This document shows positions 57,831 to 64,000 of a stretch of DNA of 64,000 nucleotides, piece by piece. The position numbers and the translations under genes were made by a program. Position 1 is the stretch's first letter; each line of letters opens with the position of its first letter. Source of the stretch: a virus. Under the pieces are notes generated by a model. The model ran no database searches. It saw only the letters and a program-made list of their open reading frames with translations, and was not told the origin of the DNA. The DNA is taken from the IMG/VR virus record IMGVR_UViG_3300046543_000437, positions 1-64,000 of that record. One strand, 5' to 3'.

Positions 57831-59753
57831 TTACGATGGCGACCAGTTGACGCCTGTCATAAATTGCACCATCTGCGGTCGCCGCATGGCCCAGGTGACA
57901 TTCGCCAGCATGCGAATGGCGATCTGCGCGGTCTGGAACATCGACTGCACCGGGGCGGCCACGACCGGCGGCGTACCGGCAACGCCGATATTCGCCGGGG
58001 CGGTGTCCTCCATATGGAGGGTTGCCACCTCGCTGACCTCGAATTCCGGCGCACCGCTGACGCTCACAAAGTCCACCGCGTCAATCATGTACACCGAACC
58101 CGCCGGGACACTGGTCGATTCGATGACATCGAAGCGCCCGGTGAACTGGCTCGACCATCCGAACGGCACGCCGGTCGGACCCGGAGCGAACATGAGCTGT
58201 TGGCCCTGTTGCGGGTTGAGCAACATGCTCAGCCTGCGACCGGCGTTCAACGCATAGAACGGCCCGGTGAGCGCCTGGATGTCGGCCAGGATCGCCAGAT
58301 AGCCCTTCGCCGTCGAAGCGACGACCGGGGTCACGCCGTTGGTCAGGCCCGCAGGGCGGGTCGTCGACACCGGATTGCTGTCAAGGAGGAGCGCGTCGAT
58401 ATTGATCGACGTGTCGTCCGTGATCGCTTGCCGGATGATCCCCTCGATCGCGGGATTCGAGTACATCGCGATCTCTCGCGAGAACACCGAAAGCCCACCG
58501 ACTTTGTGGGGATACAACGTGATGCTGGTCGTGCCGAGCCTGCGGACAGGAATAGGCGCACCCTCACCGACAAACGATCCGCCAATGCTCGGCGTGATCG
58601 TCCGCGACGGGATCTTGATCGCTCCGGCGTTGGCGCTGAACGTCAGTGCCGTACCGGCCGCGGCCAACCTCGGGAAGACGCTGACCGGGGTCAGAACCTG
58701 GAGGAAGTCGGCTTGTGCGAGAACGATCAGTTCCGCCGCCCAACCCGGCGTGAGGGTCGTGGCCCCGGCAACCGCGGCGCGGGTGACGATGGCAGTCGCC
58801 TCATGGTCTGGGTAGCGTTCAGCCAGAACCTCATCGAGGCTCCGATGCGTCACCTGGCTGACGAACTTGCAGACCATCGCCCTGGCGAGGAGATCACCGG
58901 GCGAAATGTCCTTCATCGGGATGCCGAGCGGTCGCCGGTTGCCGTTGACCGGCACCGGAAGCGCGACCTGTTGCTGGCCGCCCTGCTGTTCCGCCGTGCG
59001 GATCGCCAGCGCCTTTTCACTACGCTGTAGCGAGGCGAGCCGCTTTTCGTGTTCCTCGACCTCCTGTTGCAGGGTGTCCGCTTCCTCGGTGTCATGTTCG
59101 GGGTCGCGGACAAGTTCGATAAGCGCGTCACGGGCAGCCGTAAGCATCGACTGCCGGTCTTCAACCTGTTGTGAAATCGTGGTCACAGGAATCGTCCTTC
59201 TGTTGGACGATTGACGTTCGGCGTGCTTGCCGGTGAGCATGTCCCGTCGGCCCGTGTCGGCTTGCTTGCCAAAGACGAGGGACATGGTTTCTTGCGAAAG
59301 CTTCAGTGACTTTGCGACTTGCAGCGCCGCCGGGTTGGCCGGGATGCTGACGATGCTGGTTTCCAACAGCTCCTGTTTGAGGTAGCGCAGCCCGCCGTAA
59401 GGATCCTTGGGATCGAGCGGCTCGGTCTCGATGGATTGAAAGCCGACACTGGTCGCGCGCAGGATGTCCTGCTCGATCAGGTTGACGATTTCATCGATGC
59501 GTTGAGAGGTGCCGCGCGCCGCCGGGACGAACTCGCCAAGCAGCTTGCCATTCTCGACCCGGACGTTGGCCCAGGTGCCGATCGGGAACGAGCCTTGATG
59601 GCCGAACAGCGCGATCGGATTGCGTTGGAAGTTCGCGAGTTGCCAGCCTGTCGGCTCGATGATGTCGCCGTAGCGATCAACCGTGGCGTCACTGAGGACA
59701 TAGGTCATCGACCCGGCGACTTTGCCGGTCGCGATCTTGCGGATCATATCCAC
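57831..59753 (-). CDS. prohead protease-major capsid protein fusion, 640 aa
   Basis: The first 180 residues are an S78-type prohead protease: ALFGHQ (H52) and RATSVGFQ (S102) with VDRYGDIIEPTGWQ before them. Residues about 195-262 form a coiled coil (a delta/scaffold region) and the rest is an HK97-fold capsid (FLQVLTPVSVFPRLAAAGTA and the KIPSRTITPSIGG E-loop region). Fused protease-capsid genes occur in some phages. The protein would assemble, then cut itself. The conserved leader hairpin precedes it. Confidence 0.93.
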   Translation of the reverse strand: MDMIRKIATGKVAGSMTYVLSDATVDRYGDIIEPTGWQLANFQRNPIALFGHQGSFPIGTWANVRVENGKLLGEFVPAARGTSQRIDEIVNLIEQDILRATSVGFQSIETEPLDPKDPYGGLRYLKQELLETSIVSIPANPAALQVAKSLKLSQETMSLVFGKQADTGRRDMLTGKHAERQSSNRRTIPVTTISQQVEDRQSMLTAARDALIELVRDPEHDTEEADTLQQEVEEHEKRLASLQRSEKALAIRTAEQQGGQQQVALPVPVNGNRRPLGIPMKDISPGDLLARAMVCKFVSQVTHRSLDEVLAERYPDHEATAIVTRAAVAGATTLTPGWAAELIVLAQADFLQVLTPVSVFPRLAAAGTALTFSANAGAIKIPSRTITPSIGGSFVGEGAPIPVRRLGTTSITLYPHKVGGLSVFSREIAMYSNPAIEGIIRQAITDDTSINIDALLLDSNPVSTTRPAGLTNGVTPVVASTAKGYLAILADIQALTGPFYALNAGRRLSMLLNPQQGQQLMFAPGPTGVPFGWSSQFTGRFDVIESTSVPAGSVYMIDAVDFVSVSGAPEFEVSEVATLHMEDTAPANIGVAGTPPVVAAPVQSMFQTAQIAIRMLANVTWAMRRPQMVQFMTGVNWSPS

Positions 59754-60030
59754 CGCAAAGCTCCATCTAAGGGAATGCGCGTCTCACGACGGGCTGGTCG
59801 AAATTAGAAAAGGCGGGTCGCGCTGCCCCATGAGACCGTGGAGAGGGAAGGACGCGGACCCTCTCCCCGGACAGCATTTCAGCGCGACCCTTTTCGGCGC
59901 GAAGCCAAATTCAGTGGTCGTTAGCCCCGCGACTAAATTTAGAGGTTCCCGTAGCCCTAGGCCCGCCAAGAACGGGGTGGCGGGTCGTCCGTCGTCTCGT
60001 CGCCGGTTCTCTCAGGGGGGGATGAAAGCT
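59754..60030. promoter_or_regulatory. 277-base control interval before the capsid gene
   Basis: No gene is seen. It holds the leader element at 59761-59794 (including GATGGAG), a perfect eight-base inverted repeat GGAGAGGG/CCCTCTCC (59840-59847, 59859-59866), and a GGCCCGCC/GGCGGGTC stem near 59961-59988 that could terminate the PEP-CTERM transcript. A late promoter for the capsid gene is likely here but is not located. Confidence 0.6.
59761..59794 (-). promoter_or_regulatory. leader hairpin element before the capsid gene
   Basis: The same 18-base core as at 50099 stands at 59777-59794, with the same flank CTCCATCNAAGGGA. The core ends 23 bases before the capsid start codon. Confidence 0.8.
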
Positions 60031-60792
60031 TCAGGCTACGGGAAAACTCAGTCGGTCATTCGCCGCGAAATCCTTGCGCCGACGCCAGCCCAAAATACCA
60101 CCGAGGGCAACGAGGCTGCCGCCCATCAGGGCCAAGCTGCCGGGTTCCGGCACGGCGATCTGGCTGGCGATCGGCACGATGTAGAAGCTCTCCGCGCCAT
60201 CCGAGGCACCATCCCATGCAGCATGGAACAGGAGGTTGTCACCCGGCTGCACCCCGGCATCGAGAAGGTCGAAGCCCGAGATGAGGTAGTCGCCCATGCC
60301 GTTGCCGTTGCGGATGTCCGGCAGCGCCAGACTGCCGGTGAAATCGAAAATCACCCGCTGCCCCGCCGGGAGCGACAGGTCGATAAGTTGAAAAGCCGTC
60401 AATGTCTCGCCGTTGTGCGCGGTGTTGATGTCGATCGCGACCCCAAAATCAAACCGGGGATCGGTGCCCCCGGCATTGAGGAACGCCTCCAACAGCGTGC
60501 CGGGATACGCGAGCGCCCCAGCCTCGCCACCGACCAGCGGACCGCCGCCAAGGATGTTGGTCGAGAAGGTATCGAAGCTGGTATCGCTGCCGGTATTGGA
60601 GAAATTGTTGTAGCCGAAATTCGCAGGCTGACCCGGTGCAGTCGTGCCGCAAATGATGCACGGGTTGCTGAGCGACTGAGGCACCGGACTGTTCAGCACG
60701 CCGATCGTCAGGTTGTTGAGCGCATCGGCTTGGGCCGGTCCGGTGAGAGCGGCACTGACGAGCAGTGCGGCAGCGAGAAAAACAGCTTTCAT
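60031..60792 (-). CDS. PEP-CTERM sorting-signal protein, 253 aa
   Basis: A cleavable signal peptide (1-22, MKAVFLAAALLVSAALTGPA and QA) is followed by a beta-rich secreted domain, and at residues 214-239 by the full PEP-CTERM signal: VPEPGSLALMGGSLVALGGI plus LGWRRRK. Host exosortase-type enzymes cut at PEP and anchor such proteins outside the cell. The ATG at 60792 has AGGAG eight bases before it. Proteins with this signal are normally host extracellular matrix components. Finding one between TerL and capsid genes is striking. Confidence 0.88.
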   Translation of the reverse strand: MKAVFLAAALLVSAALTGPAQADALNNLTIGVLNSPVPQSLSNPCIICGTTAPGQPANFGYNNFSNTGSDTSFDTFSTNILGGGPLVGGEAGALAYPGTLLEAFLNAGGTDPRFDFGVAIDINTAHNGETLTAFQLIDLSLPAGQRVIFDFTGSLALPDIRNGNGMGDYLISGFDLLDAGVQPGDNLLFHAAWDGASDGAESFYIVPIASQIAVPEPGSLALMGGSLVALGGILGWRRRKDFAANDRLSFPVA

Positions 60793-60809
60793 AGGGGATT
60801 CTCCTAACG

Positions 60810-61004
60810 TCAATTGGCCTTAATAACCCCAGCAAGGACACGTTTACGCACCGTTCCGCGCTTTGCCACCCCGCGTGCGGCCTGTCTAGTCGGCGCTCTG
60901 TAAAGCGTGACCTGAACCGCCGGATCTTTACGGCGCTCAGCCTTGGCATGCCTCATCTGGGATCGCTTCAACTGCTTTCCCGATTGCACCAGCGCCTTCT
61001 TCAT
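60810..61004 (-). CDS. small basic protein, 64 aa
   Basis: Very basic (about one third Lys and Arg) and short, starting right after TerL with a weak ribosome site: KKALVQSGKQLKRSQMRHAK and a long arginine-rich end. It may bind DNA, the terminase or nucleic acid during packaging. Not recognised. Confidence 0.6.
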   Translation of the reverse strand: MKKALVQSGKQLKRSQMRHAKAERRKDPAVQVTLYRAPTRQAARGVAKRGTVRKRVLAGVIKAN

Positions 61005-61007
61005 AAT

Positions 61008-62525
61008 TCAGCCAATCAATGCGAAAGCGTCGAACGCCGGTTCGCTCAAAGGTGCGACACCAACCGCCATGAGGAGGGCGACCATGCCGTCGATCCGCCC
61101 CGTCGATTTGTCCTTCGCCAGCTTGCGATTGCCCGCCGGGTCGGACTGCACCACCGCGTTCGCCGCGCACATCTTCAGGATCGGATGACCGCCGTGGGCG
61201 ATCCGCCCGTTGAGGATCTCGGCCTCAAGGTCGCGCATCGCCGGACTCATGCTCTGAAAGCCCTGCCCGAATTCCACAAACGTATTGTCGATGAAGAGCT
61301 CGTCGAACCCGGCCCGCACCAGCCACGGCTTCAGGTGTTTGAAGCCCCAGCGGTCAAAGGCGATCTTCTGGATATCGTACAGGCTGAACTGCTCGCGCAG
61401 ATAATGCGCGACGAACTCGTAATCGACCGATCTTCCCGGCGCCGCCTGGAGGTAGCCGTCGCGGTGCCAGAGGTCATACGGCACACGATCCTTGTGCGCC
61501 TTCTCGGCCAGACCGTCGCGCGGCAGCCAGAAAGTCGGATGAACGTGCCAGACCTCATCGATCCGCCCGATCAAGACCAGCGCGGTCAGGTCGTTGACCG
61601 CCGACAAGTCCAGACCGCCGTAGACCGGCCCCTCCTCGATCGGCTGCGGCTCCGCAGAACAGGTCGCCCAGACCCCCTGCGAGATGAACGGCGATGACGC
61701 CTCGACCCGCTGGTTCAGAACATAGTTGCGAAACTCGGCCTCTCGGCTCGGCATCCGGCGGGCATCCTCGGCCATCGCCAGAACCTCGACCGAATTCTGG
61801 AACTCCCCATAGGCCGGGTTCGCCAGCTTGATCGTGTCCTCGTCGAACGGATCGTCATCGAGCGGCGCGCTGTAGAGGCTCACCACGACCCGGTCATCGT
61901 GACCGGCGATCGCATCATCGATCAGAACCGACAGCAAGTCGGCATCGTGCGGAGCCTGGGTCGAGATGATGATGGTCAGCGGATCCGACTGACCCGCCGT
62001 CGCGGTCTCCATCGCCTCGTAAAGCTGCGACCTCGGCCCACGCACCTGGCCCAGTTCGTCATGGACGCAGAAGACCGGGCTCAAGCCAAACGCGGTGGTC
62101 GCTTCCGCCGACAGCGCGCGATACACGGTGCCCAACTCAGGGCAAGTCAACTCCTTGCGGGTTTCGTGCATCGTGATGTTGTCGTAGAGGTCCGGCGACT
62201 GCCGCACGATCTTGACCGCCAGGTCGAACAGGATCGCGGCCTGCTGCCGCGACTGCGCCGTACTGAAGAGTTGTGAATTCGGGCGAGCCTCTGGGCCGCA
62301 CAGATGCAGGAGCAACAGGCAGGCGGCCAAGGCGGTCTTGCCGTTCTTGCGCCCGAAACTGAGGATCGCGCGCCGCGTTCCCGCCGGATTGTCGTAAATC
62401 CGCCGGATGTTGTCCCTCTGCCAAGGCAGCAAGACGATCGATCGACCGCCGAACTGCCCCTCCGGAACGACGCAGAACTTCTGAATCCAGATGATGTTCT
62501 TTTCGGCCCGCGTCAGCTTTCCCAC
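61008..62525 (-). CDS. terL: terminase large subunit, about 505 aa
   Basis: The ATPase loop GRKNGKT is at residues 58-64, FCVHDELGQV gives Walker B, and GGLDLSAVNDLTALVLIG with IAFDRWGFKHLKPWLVRAGF gives the nuclease metal residues, as in HK97-type TerL (Terminase_1). I choose the GTG at 62525, which overlaps TerS by 13 bases. The frame is open to an ATG at 62696, but that would add 57 glycine- and arginine-rich residues inside the TerS gene. It packages DNA into heads and cuts it. Confidence 0.9.
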   Translation of the reverse strand: MGKLTRAEKNIIWIQKFCVVPEGQFGGRSIVLLPWQRDNIRRIYDNPAGTRRAILSFGRKNGKTALAACLLLLHLCGPEARPNSQLFSTAQSRQQAAILFDLAVKIVRQSPDLYDNITMHETRKELTCPELGTVYRALSAEATTAFGLSPVFCVHDELGQVRGPRSQLYEAMETATAGQSDPLTIIISTQAPHDADLLSVLIDDAIAGHDDRVVVSLYSAPLDDDPFDEDTIKLANPAYGEFQNSVEVLAMAEDARRMPSREAEFRNYVLNQRVEASSPFISQGVWATCSAEPQPIEEGPVYGGLDLSAVNDLTALVLIGRIDEVWHVHPTFWLPRDGLAEKAHKDRVPYDLWHRDGYLQAAPGRSVDYEFVAHYLREQFSLYDIQKIAFDRWGFKHLKPWLVRAGFDELFIDNTFVEFGQGFQSMSPAMRDLEAEILNGRIAHGGHPILKMCAANAVVQSDPAGNRKLAKDKSTGRIDGMVALLMAVGVAPLSEPAFDAFALIG

Positions 62526-62938
62526 GGTTTCGTCTTCGGCACCTTCGCCGCCGCCCGTCCCGCCGCTTGAGGAACGTACCGGGCCTGATTGGTCAGCCGC
62601 AGCTTTGTCGCCAGCGTTGTTGCGCCGCGCACCTCGCGCTCCCGCATTACCAGGAGGACGCGATACCGGGCCAGCTTTGCCGCCTGTTTTAGCCATGCCG
62701 GTTTAAACTGCATGATTTCGACATTGAGGATTTCCGATGCCTCGCGGAAGCGACAGTAATCCGCCAACAATGCCCGCAACGCACCCGAATTGAAGAACTT
62801 GGCGTCTTCGCTGGCAACCACTTCGCGCCAGATATCGGCCTGCCTCGGCGTCAGTCCCGGCGGCGGATCAGGCCGCTTGCCAAAGTCGCCCACGACGATC
62901 TGTGTCGTAGACGGCGAAACGATGCCTCGCGTCTTCAT
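62513..62938 (-). CDS. terS: P27-like terminase small subunit, 141 aa
   Basis: The pattern PPGLTPRQADIWREVVASED and AKFFNSGALRALLADYC, then a basic helix region and ALVRGATTLATKLRLT, matches the P27 (phiE125 gp) small terminase family. The ATG at 62938 overlaps the HNH gene (ATGA). It recognises the packaging site. Confidence 0.88.
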   Translation of the reverse strand: MKTRGIVSPSTTQIVVGDFGKRPDPPPGLTPRQADIWREVVASEDAKFFNSGALRALLADYCRFREASEILNVEIMQFKPAWLKQAAKLARYRVLLVMREREVRGATTLATKLRLTNQARYVPQAAGRAAAKVPKTKPWES

Positions 62939-63309
62939 CGGCGGTTCCAGTGATGCTGCGGATCGAGCGGAGTACCGTCAGCCGTAAACCCAGAGAACCG
63001 CTCTTCGCGTGGGCTAGACCTGTCGAGCCGCCCCTTCTCGCGGTGAGCCTGGTTGTCGCACCGGGCGCAAAGCGTCCGCAGGTTCGCCAGAACGAGCGCC
63101 ATGTGAGGATGGGTCTTGCGCGACAGGAGGTGATCGACCCGCGATTGGCCGGGACGGCTGACACTTTCACCGCACTTCACGCAGCGGAAGTGATCCCGCT
63201 GTAGCGCCTTGAGGCGCAGCTTCCGCCACGCCTGCGTTTTAAGAAACGGCACCGAGTGCGATGCGAACATTTGGATAGCGTCCGCAGGAATGGGGCAAAT
63301 CGCCACCAT
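62935..63309 (-). CDS. terminase-linked HNH endonuclease, 124 aa
   Basis: HNH motif: FRCVKCGESV, VDHLLSRKTHPH and LCARCDNQAH provide the cysteine pairs and the D-H catalytic pair. HNH proteins beside terminase genes work with the terminase to nick DNA at cos/pac ends in many phages. Its start at 63309 has a weak ribosome site; a later ATG at 63270 is possible. Confidence 0.9.
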   Translation of the reverse strand: MVAICPIPADAIQMFASHSVPFLKTQAWRKLRLKALQRDHFRCVKCGESVSRPGQSRVDHLLSRKTHPHMALVLANLRTLCARCDNQAHREKGRLDRSSPREERFSGFTADGTPLDPQHHWNRR

Positions 63310-63354
63310 CCCAAATATGGTACGAAATCCTCCTGCTCAACAATAGTCAGAGTG

Positions 63355-63921
63355 TCAAGCGAAAACGCCTGCCAGGGTCTCCAACCCCAGTTCCGCCGGA
63401 ACCTGGCGATTGAACATCGTCAACAGTGTCTGCGCCCTGCCCCGGTCATCAATATCCTGCAATGTCGCCATGAAACTGGCAAACGGTCCTTCCGCCACCC
63501 GCATCGCATCACCCGGCTTCACCATCGCCTTACCGGCACGAAACACCGCCCGCGACACGCCCCGGCTCAACGGGCGGTCATCGAACAGACCTGCCTCTGA
63601 TTCCGCGCGGACCTCCTCGATCAGCCCCGGCTCGACAATAGCGGGCATATCGTGATCCCCCGCCTGACGAACCACATCGCACACTCCCGGCGTGTACAGG
63701 ATGTCGATCCACGCCTGACCCGGATGCAGCTCGACAAACAGATAGCCGCGAAACAGCGGACGCATCACCATCTCGCCGTAGCTGTCCCGCTTGCCGCGCA
63801 GCAGCTTGCGATACACCGGCAAGCAAACCCGGTAACCCCGGCGCCGTAACGCACCCTGCGCCGCGAACTCAGCCATCGGCTTAGACACCACGACAGCCCA
63901 ACCTTCGCCCGTTATGTCCAT
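63355..63921 (-). CDS. nusG-like: NusG-like transcription elongation factor, likely late antiterminator, 188 aa
   Basis: An NGN domain fills residues 7-105 (WAVVVSKPMAEFAAQGALRR, PLFRGYLFVELHPGQ, GVCDVVRQAG) and a KOW region is at about 134-165 (MVKPGDAMRVAEGPFASFMA). This is the length and layout of NusG/RfaH. Being first in the late operon it probably lets polymerase read through terminators of the 40 kb late transcript; this is inference. GGGGGCGAGG precedes the ATG. Confidence 0.87.
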   Translation of the reverse strand: MDITGEGWAVVVSKPMAEFAAQGALRRRGYRVCLPVYRKLLRGKRDSYGEMVMRPLFRGYLFVELHPGQAWIDILYTPGVCDVVRQAGDHDMPAIVEPGLIEEVRAESEAGLFDDRPLSRGVSRAVFRAGKAMVKPGDAMRVAEGPFASFMATLQDIDDRGRAQTLLTMFNRQVPAELGLETLAGVFA

Positions 63922-64000
63922 CCTCGCCCCCTCGACAAGTGGATCCGCGGTAATCGGAGATAATCAGCGATCATACGCCGTTCCGCTGAAGTTATCCGGA
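63922..64000. promoter_or_regulatory. upstream of the NusG-like gene
   Basis: 79 bases at the right edge without a gene, including the words GATAATC and GATCAT. It should contain part of the late promoter region. If the genome is circular and the window ends meet, the phased RACCGCC array of positions 1-591 would lie just beyond. Confidence 0.4.

Noticed and set aside
57675-59030. 451-codon plus frame opposite the capsid fusion
   Set aside because: Arginine/histidine-rich composition typical of the antisense of a high-GC gene.
62526-62696. 57-residue N-terminal extension of TerL
   Set aside because: Lies inside TerS, is glycine/arginine rich and lacks a ribosome site; the GTG at 62525 gives the usual TerL start.
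1-64000. Transposons, reverse transcriptase or diversity-generating retroelement
   Set aside because: No transposase, reverse transcriptase or template/variable repeat pair was seen on either strand.

Overview
The window reads as most of the genome of a temperate, tailed double-stranded DNA phage. HK97-type terminase, portal, protease-capsid and a lambda-like tail cassette are present, together with an integrase, an excisionase and two divergent XRE-type regulators. A very long tape measure protein and no sheath or contractile baseplate genes suggest a siphovirus with a long flexible tail. High GC content, a DUF3309-type membrane protein, the class of tail proteins and an attP core matching the 3' half of a tRNA, probably tRNA-Arg(TCT), suggest an alphaproteobacterial host, perhaps Rhizobiales. 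The host assignment is inference. Phage genes lie on both sides of the tRNA fragment and it has no 5' half, so I read it as attP of a circular or linear phage genome rather than the edge of a prophage.

Layout. (1) 1-591: a C/A-rich non-coding stretch with RACCGCC motifs recurring about every 59 bases. (2) 592-10493, minus strand: the early operon. It carries small unknown proteins, two HNH proteins, a Cas4-like PD-(D/E)XK nuclease, a YkgJ-type cysteine-cluster protein, a DUF669 ssDNA-binding-like protein, a Sak4/RecA-like ATPase, a RusA resolvase, a DNA polymerase sliding clamp and a Cro-like regulator. No primase, helicase or polymerase is recognisable, so replication probably borrows the host replisome through the phage clamp. 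(3) 10509-13708: the lysogeny switch and integration module, with paired GTAACTC operators, an XRE repressor, an excisionase overlapping the integrase, an attP core and flanking arm-type sites. (4) 13709-24406, plus strand: about 33 small, tightly overlapping accessory genes. Most are unrecognised, many are cysteine-rich zinc-ribbon proteins, and they include a SLOG/DprA-like protein, a DHH phosphoesterase, an MT-A70 adenine methyltransferase and an orphan class II ribonucleotide reductase-like zinc ribbon. (5) 24315-63921, minus strand: the late operon, read right to left.

The late operon begins with a NusG-like protein, probably the antiterminator, then HNH, TerS and TerL. Next come a small basic protein, a PEP-CTERM surface-type protein, a protease-capsid fusion, small head genes, portal, a collagen-like protein, connectors, tail terminator, tail tube, G/GT frameshift chaperones, a 2658-residue tape measure protein with an embedded M15-like peptidase, hub-like proteins, four fibre, spike or appendage proteins and the lysis genes. 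The portal lying downstream of the capsid module is unusual.

The most notable features are: the phage-borne PEP-CTERM protein; a tail fibre with a calcium-site beta-propeller; a short PTQxEAD repeat shared by two head proteins; a conserved hairpin leader 22-25 bases before capsid, tail tube and chaperone genes; a double slippery site for the GT frameshift; a 22-residue cationic leader peptide between two hairpins; and the phased RACCGCC array.
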